Part shown: positions 1 to 10,099 of the stretch, piece by piece
Layout of the letters: every line of letters starts with the position of its first letter
How positions within the stretch are numbered: the first letter of the stretch is position 1
Assembly: GCA_003024785.1 (NCBI GenBank)
Contig: PUQB01000057.1
Location: 162,127-226,126, forward strand
Length of the DNA: 64,000 bases
Source of the DNA: Selaginella tamariscina
Taxonomy: Eukaryota; Streptophyta; Lycopodiopsida; Selaginellales; Selaginellaceae
Direction of reading: 5' to 3'
Notes under the pieces: generated by a model
Databases searched by the model: none
What the model saw: only the letters and a program-made list of their open reading frames with translations
What the model was told of the DNA's origin: nothing
Made by a program: the position numbers and the translations under genes

Positions 1-710
1 TGGTGAGATCCGTTTGGCACGTGATGCTCTGGTGCGGATCACTTCGAGGCTTAGGGCCAACTTGTATAGAGAGAAGGCAGTGGATGCTGGTCGGTCTGAT
101 GACTTTAGTTATCAACGGTCAGTTTCGCCTGGAGGATACTCATCAGTTTCGAGCTTCGGTTTACAAGGCAGCCAGACGGCTGCCCCCAGAAGTCCTCGTT
201 CGTGGCTGATACAGCAGGTAAATTGAGCATATAGTTCATTTCTAAGTGCATTATATAAAGAGGGGAAACTATACAGAATGATCGGGGAATGAACTACGGG
301 GGTGTTTTCGGGTTGGGAACGGGACCTTCGCTGGCTAGCAAGTTAGTATATTAAAACGATTCGAATGAGAGCTAACTGAGATTTTATTATGGGTTTAAAG
401 CAGCTTAGGGAGTACCGTGGTTACGTCCACTAGACTTGAGCTTTTCATTCCTGAGGCAGCAGTTTTAGCCGTTGTTGGCCAGAACGGAAGCAATTTGGCC
501 CACATTAGCAAGGTGAGTTAACCAGAATGTTATGAGTGAGTTAATGATTGCAATACACGTGACTGTATACAGATATCTGGAGCTAAGATGATATTGAACG
601 ATGGATTTCCTGGAGGGAGTGCAGACAGGGTAATTGAGATATCCGGTACTCCAGAACAGACAAATAAAGCAAAGAGCCTTGTCGAGGCTTTTGTAGTAAG
701 CAGGGCTTGA
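1..710 (+). CDS. KH-domain RNA-binding protein, C-terminal part (HEN4/PEPPER-like)
   Basis: 3' part of a multi-exon gene cut by the window edge. Exons that keep one reading frame are <1-217, 277-341, 404-512 and 573-710, with GT..AG introns of 59, 62 and 60 bp; the TGA is at 708-710. The first exon ends a KH domain (ARDALVRITSRLRANL). The last two exons encode another KH domain: STRLELFIPEAAV, the invariant GxxG loop as GQNG, the split ISK|ISGAKM, and the closing helix EQTNKAKSLVEAFV. Plant multi-KH proteins of this kind bind RNA and act in pre-mRNA processing and flowering or floral control; this role is known for the family, not shown here. The N-terminal KH repeats lie outside the window. 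The neighbouring SAM gene is convergent, with about 50 bp between stop codons. Confidence 0.8.
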
Positions 711-759
711 ATAGTTTTTATTTCAATAATCTACGGTCACAAGGATTTAAATGAAGAGA

Positions 760-1349
760 TTAAAGTCCCATGCAGAGCTGTTGCACTGCGGAGACCAGTT
801 TCCTTCGTGGTCCGACGGGAGCAACGCCTATTTGCTTAAGAGCATCCATATTCAGCTGCAAAAGTTCTCCTTCACCAATGTTTCTGTCTTGAAATATTCT
901 GACGAATCTTTCCAGTCCTTTAGAGCTCAACCAGCCTGTGAGTCCCCCACATTTGTCCAACTTCTTCTTGACGAATCTCATCCTGCTCATGTTCACCAAG
1001 CTCTCTCTCGCTCTGTTCATTCTCACCAATCTGTTCACGTTATCAAAATATTTGTTGCTTTCCCTCGCAGCACCAATACTGAATGCTGTACAATTTCCGC
1101 TTGTATCTCCTCCTGCCGTTGCTTCTCTACAATGTCGGCCTCTATCTGTTGCTGCTGTAAAATCTCTGCATGTCTTTGCTCATGTAAAAGTTGATTCTTT
1201 TCCTGCGGCTGCGAAACTCTGGTCTTCTCTTTTGGTAGAGCCGGAATCAAAATCAATAGACGCTGCTCTACAACTAACACATCACAATCTGACTCACCTT
1301 GTTGTTCCAAGTCAGATGTACCCATACGCGGCGTTGATGTTTCCATCAT
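760..1349 (-). CDS. SAM-domain (sterile alpha motif) protein with glutamine/glutamate-rich coiled coil
   Basis: Read from the ATG pair at 1347-1349/1344-1346 (MMETSTPRMGTSDLEQQ) down to a stop at 760. The C-terminal about 65 residues are a SAM domain: LTGWLSSKGLERFVRIFQD, then GELLQLNMDALKQIGV and GPRRKLVSAVQQL, the standard five-helix pattern. The middle encodes a Q/E-rich stretch (HEQRHAEILQQQQIEAD) that looks like coiled coil. The coiled-coil part and the SAM domain are in different frames, so one or two short introns lie between about 1,100 and 970; I could not fix their edges. SAM domains mediate protein oligomerisation; similar short plant SAM proteins have no clear assigned role. Its start codon is 37 bp from that of the divergent methylthiotransferase gene. 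Confidence 0.7.
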
Positions 1350-1386
1350 AGAATTCAAATTAACCCTAACCTAGACAAATCTGGAA
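1350..1386. promoter_or_regulatory. 37-bp divergent (bidirectional) promoter with telo-box-like motif
   Basis: Only 37 bp separate the start codon of the SAM gene (minus strand, 1349) from that of the methylthiotransferase gene (plus strand, 1387). The gap contains AACCCTAA at 1362-1369, the core of the plant telo-box found in promoters of housekeeping genes. Both transcription starts must therefore lie inside or beyond the opposing gene's 5' region, or the leaders are very short. Confidence 0.55.
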
Positions 1387-3293
1387 ATGACCATGGCTAT
1401 GGTTGTGCCCGTGAGATGGTCATCGGTGCTGAAGAATATTAATTCCAAGGGCCGCGTGAACCGCTTCAGATTGGCGAGCAGCAGCACCACAGCAGCCAAT
1501 GTCGCTCTGTCCCCGTAAGTAAATTCTCAATATGTGTAATTATATCAACTGAAAACAGTGTCTCGTACGTGGAAACGGAGGAAGAGCCGTCCACTCGTTC
1601 ACCTTGGAGCACGACCGGAGGCAAACTATATCTGGAAACGTACGGCTGCCAGATGAACTTCAATGACTTGGAAGTAGTGATGTCGATCATGGCAAAAGCA
1701 GGATACAGTGACATTGTCCAACAACCTGAGGACTCAGATGTAATTCTCATAAACACTTGTGCCATCCGAGAGAATGCAGAGAACAAGATCTGGCAGCGTC
1801 TGAATTATTTCAAGCACATCAAATCGACTTGGAAGAAGAAGACGTCTACAGCCTTGCGTCCGCCACCCAAAGTTGCTGTTCTCGGTTGCATGGCAGAGCG
1901 TCTCAAACAGAAACTCATAGAAGCAGACAAGATGGTTGATGTTGTTTGCGGCCCAGATGCGTACAGGGACCTTCCTCGCCTGCTTGCTTCAGTTGAGCAG
2001 GAACAGTGGGCAGTCAACACTTTGCTGTCTCTGGAAGAAACATACGCTGACATTTCACCGGTAAGATCACTTTGCCAGAGACACATGTAACAACCATGCT
2101 TTTCACCTAGGTGAGGATCTCAAAGGACTCGGTTACGGCCTTTGTTTCCATAATGAGGGGATGCAATAACATGTGTACTTACTGCATCGTGCCATTCACA
2201 CGAGGAAGGGAAAGGTCGCGGCCTGCTGAGTCCATCCTCCGAGAGGTGAATGAGCTCTGGGAAGAGGGAGTTAAAGAAGTTACCCTGCTTGGGCAAAATG
2301 TGAATAGCTACTGCGATACGTCCGCCGAACAAGGTGGAAACAAGAAGAAAAGCGAGCCTATCAATGTCGGTAAGGTCAAGTATTTCCAATCTGGTCTGCT
2401 CAGCCCAGGCTTCTCCACAATTTACCGTGTCAATGAGGCTGGCATCCGGTTTGGACATCTCCTCCAACGTCTTGCTCAAACATACCCCGAGATGCGCTTC
2501 AGGTACGGACAGAAAATGCACATGAGTACTGTATGCCATGACTTGTTTCAGGTTCACTTCTCCTCATCCAAAAGATTTTCCTGACGACTTGTTGCACGTA
2601 ATGAGGGACCATCCCAACATATGCAAGAGCATCCATTTGCCAGTACAGAGTGGGAGCTCCAGAGTTTTGGAGAGAATGCGGCGGGGTTATACTCGTGAAG
2701 CATATCTTCAACTGGTTGAAAGAGTCCGTCAAGTTGTTCCTGATGTTGGCATCAGCAGCGACTTCATTGCAGGTGACTAGACCACACTTGTTTATTAAAC
2801 TGATATTATTAACTTTTACATTACATCAGGATTCTGTGGAGAGACGGAAGAAGACCACCTTGAAACACTCAGCCTCATGGAAACAGTGGGTTACGAAATG
2901 GCATACATGTTCGCATACAGTATGCGTGAGAAGACTCCCGCTCACAGGCATGACATAGACGATGTTCCACAAGACATTAAACAGCGCCGCCTATCAGAGC
3001 TCATATCCACCTTTAAGAAAACGAAAACCTCTGCAGCTTCACAACTGGGCAAGAAACACCTGGTTCTCGTAGAAGCCAACAACAAACGCAATCCGGATGC
3101 GGAATGGGGCGGTCGCAACGACAGGGGCCAGAAGGTTTACCTCCCTAAAACCCCTGTTCCCGACCACCAGACAGGAGAGCTGATAGAGATTAAACCCGGT
3201 GACTATGTCGTAGCGAACATCGTAAACACCACATATGCATCCCTTAGGGGGGAACCGCTACTCAGGACGAGCTTGCAAGCGTTTTACAACTGA
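1387..3293 (+). CDS. CDK5RAP1/MiaB-like tRNA (adenosine-37) 2-methylthiotransferase, probably mitochondrial
   Basis: Five exons, 1387-1514, 1559-2060, 2111-2502, 2552-2772 and 2830-3293, join in frame to a 568-residue protein. The first 40 residues are rich in R/K/S with no acid, fitting a mitochondrial presequence. Domains in order: UPF0004 N-terminal domain ([33 protein letters not shown], with three cysteines for one Fe-S cluster); radical SAM domain with CNNMCTYC (CxxxCxxC) and the downstream HLPVQSGSS motif; C-terminal TRAM domain with KPGDYV. The family adds a methylthio group to i6A at position 37 of tRNAs, using S-adenosylmethionine and two 4Fe-4S clusters. Length and all cysteines match an intact enzyme. 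It shares a tiny divergent promoter with the SAM gene. Confidence 0.93.
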
Positions 3294-3608
3294 ATCAAAT
3301 ATATATTTTTCCTCTCTTGCTATTCTTGTTCACGTACAAACTCGGTAGGGTACAGCACTAACATCTTCTGTGAGTTTAAACAAGGAGGGTGGCGTGGTGA
3401 AGTACACCACGTTTCCCCTCACGAAACAAAGTTAACTTGACCAAAAAAATGCGCAACGTACCGAGTTAGACGGCCACAGCAAGCCTTTCCGCTGGTTTAG
3501 AGGCTGGCCCTACTGCAACATAAAACGTCAATAAGAAAACATTAACTCATCTCTCTCTCACACGCACGCACGCTGGCTGGCTGCATGCAGATAACAATTA
3601 CCAAACAC

Positions 3609-4821
3609 TCACACTGTAAAACACTCACACTTTCCAGGCCGTGCGGCATTTGCTGCAGCTGCTTCAGCTTCAGCTTCTGCGGCCTCGGCCTGCATTTCTG
3701 CGCGTTCAGCTTCTCGTGCCGCCTGTTCTGCTGCCAAAGCTGCTGCTTCTGCTTCAGCCACTGCCAGTGCAGCCAACCTAGCTGCCTCTTCAGCAGTCTT
3801 CATTTTCGTCCTTGCAGCGCTTAAGTCAAAGTCACTTGCTCCTTTCATAAACTTGAGTGAACCCTCCTCGAGTTCACTCCTTCGTTGCCTATGTCCCCTA
3901 TTTGCCTTTCCGTATAACAAATAATCTTGCTCCTTCACCTTGAAGGACTTACCAATCTGCAAAAAATGATCAGGTGCTGAAACACTGATAAACCGCATGA
4001 TAATACCTTCACCAGCTTTCCTTGAGCAGTCAAAGCTTTCAACTTCAAGGTGAGCAGCTTGCGAAATCTAGATGGTACTTTTTGATGCTCCTGGCACATA
4101 ACAGAGACATACGTAACCAGAGCCAAAATTACTTATGAAATACCTCAATGTAGTTTGCTATTGCTGAGATGTCAGATCCATTCGGCTCTTTCAAAGTAAG
4201 TATCGCTTCCGACACAAGCTCATCGTACCTGCAAAGTCGAATAGCAGCAGAATTAATTTAAGTATTACGTCTCCAATAATTCTGTGTTTATGCTACTACA
4301 CTCTTTTTGCATTTTGGGTAGTATTAATGTTTATTCTTACTGATTGATGTAAAAACCTTCCTGAAAATGTATTTATTTTAAGCCCTGAGGGAACTAGTGT
4401 ATCAGCATTTAGTAGGAATGCAAAAGAAAAACTTTCCTGGAGCCCAGTTGTTTCCTCTGATTGTGGACAGGACTGCCCTCGTCCTCCTCTTCATATTCCT
4501 CGCCCTCTGCATCTTCAGAATCGCTGCTCCCGTTCGAACGGTCTGTGGGTTTTGATGGACGACGGACTTTCGATCTTGGGACCCTTGTGCCATTGCTAAC
4601 ACTCAGATTCCTCCATTTGTCCTGTAACAAAAAATGAATTAGAACAATCCAATTGAAGATAAAGTACAAACCTTGAGATCAACATTGGAGCGAGCAACAA
4701 GAGCGGGGCCGAACTTAGGATCCCTCTGTATTGCCCTCCATTTGCCGGGGCCATACTTCTCAACTCCGGCTCGGAGAGCACACTCCTCCTCTGCAGTCCA
4801 TTTCTGCTTCGGCGCCCCCAT
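3609..4821 (-). CDS. Single-Myb-histone (SMH/TRB-type) telomere-repeat-binding protein
   Basis: Exons on the minus strand: 4672-4821, about 4432-4621, 4144-4228, 4007-4090 and 3609 to about 3960. The start is the ATG at 4821, giving [20 protein letters not shown], the hallmark N-terminus of plant SMH proteins. The Myb/SANT telobox domain occupies about residues 5-60 ([26 protein letters not shown]). An acidic linker ([18 protein letters not shown]) follows, then a linker-histone H1/H5 globular domain ([39 protein letters not shown]) and an Ala/Glu-rich coiled-coil tail ([17 protein letters not shown]). The family binds telomeric and telo-box DNA and recruits Polycomb factors. The exon 2 donor is approximate; the intron after it is about 200 bp, long for this region. 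Confidence 0.9.
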
Positions 4822-4896
4822 CCGCATCTTCATCTTTCTTCCTCCTCTTCTTTCTATGCCTCGCTGCACTCCCCTCCCACCATCTCTCTTCTTTAC

Positions 4897-4913
4897 AAAC
4901 CCTAATCACGTGA
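4897..4913. promoter_or_regulatory. Telo-box plus G-box upstream of the single-Myb-histone gene
   Basis: AAACCCTAA is directly followed by TCACGTGACA (CACGTG G-box), about 75-90 bp upstream of the SMH start. A telo-box in front of a gene whose own product family binds telo-boxes hints at autoregulation; that is inference. Confidence 0.45.
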
Positions 4914-4979
4914 CATCACCACCATCTCCCTCCTGACCTAATTAAATATTGGGGCTACATTTTCAAGTTAACAGTCGGC

Positions 4980-4990
4980 CGTTCGATTCC
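4980..4990 (+). promoter_or_regulatory. RNA polymerase III B-box-like motif in gene gap (1 of 4)
   Basis: CGTTCGATTCC matches the TFIIIC B-box consensus GGTTCGANTCC at 10 of 11 positions. It lies between two co-directional genes (SMH and PDAP1-like). The surrounding bases do not form the five-pair T stem of a tRNA and no A-box or cloverleaf is visible, so this is not a tRNA gene. Confidence 0.35.
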
Positions 4991-5096
4991 TGTGCGACTT
5001 TGCGCATGTCCAAATGCAGAAACTTCGAAAATTTCATTACGCAGGAAAATATAACAACTTAGTAAAACTTGAATGTAGAAATAAGACCAGAAGAAA

Positions 5097-5988
5097 TCAT
5101 TTTCGAGCCTCAAGTTTCTTCTGTTCCTTGGCTGCAACACAAAGCACACAAAATGAGATAGACCACACTCCCTCTCCTCGTTTAGATTAGATACCTGCTT
5201 TCTCCTCTTCGCGTTTCTTGGCAGCCTCCAGTCTCTGCTGCCTAATCATCGCCAAGCGTTCTGTTCAAAGCCATTAAACGAGTTTACAAATATACAGACG
5301 CTCTCTTACCCAGATCCTTTCTTGCTTGTTCAGTCTTCCCTTGCTCCTGGAGCTTCAAGAAGCGCTCATGCGCTCTCTGCTTCTCAAGCTCCTCTCTGTG
5401 TGCACAAAAACGAAAACGAAATGAAATATGTGGGAGTACAAGACATGGGAGTACCTCTCGCGTCTAGAAAGCTCGGTCGGCTTTCCCATCTGCCAAACAC
5501 CATGGTTATGAGAAGATAAAAGAAACGCTATACATACTTACATCCACATCTTTCGCCTTGGTGCCTCTGGCCTTCACCAAATTCGGGTTTTCCACTTCAA
5601 TCACGCCTTGGATGCCTTTCTTCTTCTACAATATCAGATCCAGTCCGATTATTTGACGAGCAACCGTTAGAAATAGCCCACCTCAGCAGATTCTTCTTCT
5701 GATTCCTCATCTGATTCCTCGGACACTTCCTCATCATCATCCTCAGGCTCTTCCTGACCAAGCACACAATCAAATAAGAACCCAATTTGCACAGGAAAGA
5801 CCCGCTTACACGTCGGAAGGTCCGAGGTCTCCCGGATGTTCCAGCAGCTGCACACACACAGAGCAAAGGATTAGAGGAGTACCAAATTTTCTGATTCAGA
5901 TCACACTACCGAGCTCTTCTGGAGTGGAGAAATTGCGCTTGCCAGTGGGCTTCCCCTTAAATTTCCCTCTGCCCCCGCCCTTCCCCAT
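5097..5988 (-). CDS. PDAP1-like 28-kDa heat- and acid-stable phosphoprotein
   Basis: Starts at the ATG at 5986-5988 (MGKGGGRGKFKGKPTGKRNF) and ends at the TGA at 5097-5099; about seven small exons. Visible in order: the Gly/Lys-rich N-terminus typical of the family; an acidic casein-kinase-type patch (EEPEDDDEEVSEESDEESEE, about 5,690-5,755); the conserved core KGIQGVIEVENPNLVKARG; KPTELSRREREELEKQ; and the C-terminal helix GKTEQARKDLERLAMIRQQR ending KEQKKLEARK. The order and spacing match the PDGFA-associated protein 1 family, whose plant members are uncharacterised casein-kinase substrates. Exon limits were judged from GT/AG sites and frame; the smallest exon (near 5,470-5,490) is least certain. 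Confidence 0.85.
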
Positions 5989-6033
5989 CACTCCTCTCTT
6001 ACCTTTTACAGCTGCACTTGCACTGACCTAGGC

Positions 6034-6063
6034 AAACCCTAATATCAGTCCCGGTTCGAATCC
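6034..6063. promoter_or_regulatory. Telo-box and B-box-like motif (2 of 4) upstream of the PDAP1-like gene
   Basis: AAACCCTAA at 6034-6042 lies 46 bp upstream of the PDAP1-like start codon. Eleven bases further upstream, GGTTCGAATCC at 6053-6063 is a perfect B-box. The flanking bases cannot pair into a T stem beyond two base pairs, so it is not a tRNA. The site separates two minus-strand genes. Confidence 0.4.
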
Positions 6064-6100
6064 CGTAGACAGGTTTTAAACAAAGGAATAAAAGGTTTGT

Positions 6101-7196
6101 TTAATCCTGAAACATGAGTGCAACTCCCGCCAATGTCAACCATAACGTGACCGCAACCCAGAAGTACGGGTTCTTCTCCCACTTAGGTGGATTCCACGGG
6201 ATCCAGTCGTCTGTCCTCTCTGCCAATTTCGTGCTGCTACTGCCTCCTATGCTTGTGCGTTTGTTCTTCACTTCCTGTGCCATTTGACTCCATGTTTTCT
6301 GTGAGCTGGTCAGCAGGACAATGCAACTTTAAGCTGGAAATGCCAGAAAGATAGGGAGGAACACACACACCTTCTAGAGTATGCGTCTATTATGGGAATT
6401 GTGACACGTTCTTCGCTGCTAATCTTGAGTTTTGGTGCCTCGGTTATGTATCTCAGTTCAGCAGCTTGCCTTCTGATAAGCTGGCTGGGATGTGAGCTTT
6501 CCAGCCGCTTGTAAAGGCTAATGCAATCTTCATGCCGGTTATGAGCTTCGTAAGACATTGCCAACCATATCTGAATCTGGAAACACAACAATAACACACG
6601 CGCGCACGCACGCACACACACAAACTGACATCACCACCAAGGTTAGATCCTTTTGAAACGTTTGTCAGAGCTGCCTCCAAAAATTCAACTGCCTTGTTGT
6701 AATCTCCTTTGCCGTAAGCTCGCTGTCCCATCTGGAACATCATCTCGGCTTGCTTCATTCCTTGGGCCACTTCCTTAGCTCTCTGCCATGCAAGAGTTAA
6801 ATAATGGCACGCACACACACGCACACATCTTACTTGAGCGAGTTGCTGCTGCATTTTAGCAGCTGTATCTTCTTTTGTCTGGCCTAGTTTGCCACCTTGT
6901 GCAGCCTTCTGGAGTCTCTCGGCCTCAGCAACAAGCTCCTGCATCTGTGCAATCTCGTCCAGCTTCTTCTTTCCCTCTTCCGTTTCCCAAAACCCTTTCT
7001 CCTCCACGTTATCCTCTTCATCGTCGGGATTGTTAATTTCATTAGTCCGTTTGCAGGGAACTAAGAATTTCATCTTCTTTTGTCCACAATGCCGTCTCAA
7101 GGAATTCCCTAGAGAGTTTGTCACACAATTTGGAGATACGCTGCATTCCTCTGCTGCGCGGCAAAATCCACATATTGGGAGCGTGAGAATTCCCAT
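6101..7196 (-). CDS. TPR-repeat protein, probably chloroplast, with C-terminal membrane anchor
   Basis: Starts at the ATG at 7194-7196. Residues 1 to about 50 are poor in acids and look like a plastid transit peptide. An acidic/coiled segment follows (NPDDEEDNVEEKGFWETEEG, LVAEAERLQKAAQGGK), then TPR-type helices over two exons (FQMGQRAYGKGDYNKAVEFL; IQIWLAMSYEAHNRHEDC). Exon ends used: about 6836 (CAA|GTAAG), about 6635 (GTGATG) and about 6370 (GTGTGTG). The last exon (about 6101-6310) encodes DWIPWNPPKWEKNPYFW and one membrane helix (VAVTLWLTLAGVALMF) before the stop. Joining it through the acceptor CCAG at about 6,310 keeps the frame. The arrangement resembles an Arabidopsis plastid TPR protein of unknown function (AT1G78915 type; from memory). 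The donor inside a GT repeat is unusual. Confidence 0.75.
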
Positions 7197-7253
7197 TCCA
7201 GTGAAGAGCCCTACTAAATACAGAGGAGACAGCTTTAGGGCTCGCGTTCCTCA
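7197..7253. promoter_or_regulatory. 57-bp divergent promoter between TPR and LSF2-like genes
   Basis: The start codons of the TPR gene (minus, 7196) and the LSF2-like gene (plus, 7254) are separated by 57 bp. The gap carries TTTAGGGCT, a reverse telo-box/site-II-like motif. Both products look plastid-targeted, so shared regulation is plausible but inferred. Confidence 0.5.
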
Positions 7254-8200
7254 ATGGCATCCGGCGGATCAATCCTTGTCAACACCGGCACTATAATTGA
7301 TAACAACAAGGTTTCACATGCCCGTGTGGCCAAGTGCTTCTCTCCCATGGTACATTGTTGCAGGAGGAGGTTGACCATCGCAGCAGCAGCCAAATCGGAT
7401 GAGTATAACAAGGCAATGCAGAGGAAAATGAGGAATCCATACGAGTACCACCACGACCTAGGTAGACTCTTCCTATCGTGTTGCATTCAACCTTTGACTT
7501 CGGTTGCTTTCGGCAGGCATGCATTTTACTCTGATTGAAAAGAATCTGATTGTGGGTTCTCAGCCACAGTGTAAAGAGGACATAACTCGTTTGCACGAGG
7601 AGGAAGGTGTGACAAGTATATTAAATTTGCAACAGGACAGAGATGTTGAATACTGGGGAGTTGATCTCTTGTCCATCATGGAGCAAGCAAATACTCATGC
7701 CATCTCCTACTTCCGAATACCTGTAAGCAATAATGAACATTTAACAACTAAAAGATTAGATTGTTTATTAGGCCAGAGATTTTGATCCGAACTCGTTGCG
7801 TAACGAGCTCCCAAGGGCAGTAGCTGCTCTCGAAGGAGCCATCTCTAAAGGAGCTGTTTATGTACATTGCACCGCGGGATTAGGGAGATCACCAGCAGTT
7901 GCAATTGCATACTTATACTGGTTCTGTGACATGGACGTAAGTCGTTGTGTTAATCATTTTCTTTTGCTGTTAACGTTTCCGTTTCTTCAATTTGCTTAGA
8001 TGAACAAGGCCTATACGCTACTGACTACCAAACGTCCATGCGGGCCGAAGAAAGAAGCAATCCGAGGAGCAACGTACGACTTAGTAAACGACGATCAAAA
8101 CAAGACGCCGCTAGAAAACTTGCCGGAATATGCGTTCACCGACATTTCCGAACGTGAGAGGCAACTCATTCAACAACGCGTCAGGAACACGAAACTCTAA
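7254..8200 (+). CDS. LSF2: LSF2-like phosphoglucan phosphatase, chloroplastic
   Basis: Four exons (7254-7461, 7517-7722, 7772-7936, 8000-8200) join in frame to 259 residues. An N-terminal basic, acid-poor region is a likely transit peptide, ending before MRNPYEYHHDLG. Then come the phosphatase domain (IVGSQPQ, ILNLQQDRDVEYWGVDL), the dual-specificity catalytic loop HCTAGLGRSP (HCxxGxxR, Cys and Arg present) and the conserved C-terminus KRPCGPKKEAIRGATYDL. No separate carbohydrate-binding module follows, as in LSF2 rather than SEX4. LSF2 removes C3 phosphate from starch glucans during night-time degradation. The aspartate needed for acid catalysis would be in ARDFDPNSLR, which is present. Confidence 0.93.
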
Positions 8201-8257
8201 TCTTCATTGTACATTTATTTAGGGCTTCGATAAATACAAAACCCTAATTCACGAGCG

Positions 8258-9167
8258 ATGGAGGCTGATCGCCGCAAGTATGAGCTCTATGCTACTTCGC
8301 GCCCACCTCCCAATCCGTCATCATCGTTCTATCCGCGGATTTCTCAAGCCGCTGGCCCGCACCGATCTCCTCCACCAGTTCCTGCTCCAGCTCCGGTTGC
8401 AGGATGTAAGTCTCTTCTAATCTTTGTTTATCTCCAATGTTTCCTTGTGCAGCAGGAATTGGTGTCAAGGTGGCACTCAAGCCACAATACCGAATCTCGC
8501 CACCGGTAATGTGTTCTTGTGATCAATTTTGTGCCATCTTTATTATATACGATCTATAGAAAGATTTATATATCTATTTTCAACATACCACATTCCATGA
8601 CCAGATAAGTAATCAAATGAACATAAATATCCAACTATAGATAAACTAGCAAAAAGTTCTTAGTGAGCTTCTGCAGGTGCAACTGTCTCCACTCGTTGGC
8701 GAAGTCACACGTACCCCTGTCCAGTTCGATTTTGACTTTGAACGTAAAGTAATTGCAGATGCTGAGAGAGGCGTTCGAACTCAAGTTAGTCAATCTCAAC
8801 TTGCAAATGGCGGGGAGGCGGCTTCAAGTAGTGTAAGTTATGGTCGAATACTCCATTGTGTTAATCAACTACTATTTGATTTGCAGGGAACGGATGACCC
8901 GGTACTCGGCAAGTATTTCTCTCTGGGGTTAAACCGAGAAGCAGTTACACTGGGGATTGCAGCGTACGGGGATGTGCACAACAAGGTATATATAGCCTGT
9001 CTTCGTCCACTTTCACCTCGTATTCTAACCATTCTAACCAGCAGGTGGTTGAGTTTTGCTCTGCTTATAGTCTCCTGAGAGAGATGGGCTTTCCATCTGA
9101 AGCAGTTGCTAGAGCTCTGGTTCTGCACGACAACGACAAGGAGAAGGCACTCGCGCAATTTGTATAA
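8258..9167 (+). CDS. Plant CUE/UBA-type ubiquitin-binding protein
   Basis: Five exons (8258-8405, 8453-8505, 8677-8832, 8887-8985, 9045-9167) join to 192 residues. The N-terminus is Pro/Ser-rich and disordered. A conserved strand pair follows (GIGVKVALKPQYRISPP; FDFDFERKVIADAE). The C-terminus is a three-helix UBA/CUE-like module: LLREMGFPSEAVARALVLHD, then DKEKALAQFV; the MGF motif and the closing acidic helix are the ubiquitin-contact features. Plant homologues are annotated as ubiquitin-system CUE-like proteins of unknown role. The gene starts only 57 bp after the LSF2-like stop; that gap holds AAACCCTAA (about 8240-8249). Confidence 0.8.
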
Positions 9168-9564
9168 ACGTGAGATTGTCATTTTGTTACTGTTTACCTT
9201 TGCTTTCTTTACCATTGTAATACAAGTACGCTTTCTTTTGCCGTGCTGGGTTAGATATGCATGGGATTGCAAAAGTTTACGTAGAAGAAGGTGGTAGAAA
9301 CCGAGAGTGGTTAACGTGTGAAGAAAGGCTGCAGCAAACCTCAGGTATCCAGTTATAAGACGTCTTTTTACTTAAAAGACACACACACACATATAGGAAA
9401 TACTGAAGGGTGCTTGTTCTTTGCAGAGCTTTGGGGATTCTGAAACAGCCGCCGACAGTACCCGCATTTATTCCCGTCAGGACAAGCAGCAGCATCGATA
9501 AGTAGAAGAAAGGAACATTAGAAAAATGGTGGTAATTGGGCATTCCTTGAAGTGTGCGAGAGTT

Positions 9565-10089
9565 TTAAAAACACCCGGCCCAGGAGTAAACAGCATTGAC
9601 AGCCGCTACATTTGGAGGTGCTTCATCATTGCGGTTGAATTCAAACTTATCCCGGTCAAATGGAATTTCTTTACTCGTAGATCCTAGAAATACCACAATT
9701 ATGGTTTGAGTTTCGGAGGCGCTCTAGTACCAAATAGTTGGTAGCACAGTATAGCTACCTGAGCGTAGGTTTTAGCCAAACATAGTTTAATGGTGGTACG
9801 TGAACGCAGCGCAGCCATTCAGTCTTTGGGGCACCGTTTCCGAAGCCAGAAGTACTTGGAGTTGCATGAATCTGGCTGGAACGGCTCACGGGTGGTAAAG
9901 CAGGAGTTGAACAGAGGCAGAGGAGAGTTCCGTTATAGAATTTGGTGCTCGGTATTTATAAACAATTAATATAAATATAATATAGGCAAAGGTTGTCAAG
10001 ACAAAAGAGGGTCCGTGGCACCTTCTTCCTGTTTGCCTTTGTCCTTGGTTTTCGGCAGCTTGTTTGTCTTCCTCGCTTGTGCTGCCCAT
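9565..10089 (-). CDS. Unidentified small gene (two supported 3' exons)
   Basis: Not recognised. A last exon at 9565-9683 reads EIPFDRDKFEFNRNDEAPPN, then AAVNAVYSWAGCF and a TAA. It is preceded by a 75-bp GT..AG intron and an exon from 9759 upward with VSRSSQIHATPSTSGFGNG and RCVHVPPLNYVWLKP. The coding-like composition and the clean intron argue for a real gene. The 5' exon is uncertain; MGSTSEEDKQAAENQGQRQ at 10,033-10,089 is a candidate start but is not in a proven frame with the rest. No membrane segment or known domain was seen in the supported exons. Confidence 0.35.
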
Positions 10090-10099
10090 ATAATCAAAA

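Noticed and set aside
1387-3293. Alternative: MtaB/CDKAL1-type t6A methylthiotransferase
   Set aside because: The C-terminus has no membrane helix and the sequence blocks match the CDK5RAP1/MiaB group better.
6040-6075. tRNA gene around the GGTTCGAATCC motif
   Set aside because: The T stem does not pair and there is no acceptor, D or anticodon arm; only the B-box-like core remains. The same holds at 4,980, 21,692 and 38,785.
6101-6283. Independent small membrane-protein gene
   Set aside because: In-frame splicing to the upstream TPR exons explains it better; kept as the last exon.
9277-9543. Small secreted protein on the minus strand
   Set aside because: It overlaps the 3' side of the CUE/UBA gene; the hydrophobic start is short, no intron or conserved motif is seen, and composition after 40 codons is not protein-like.
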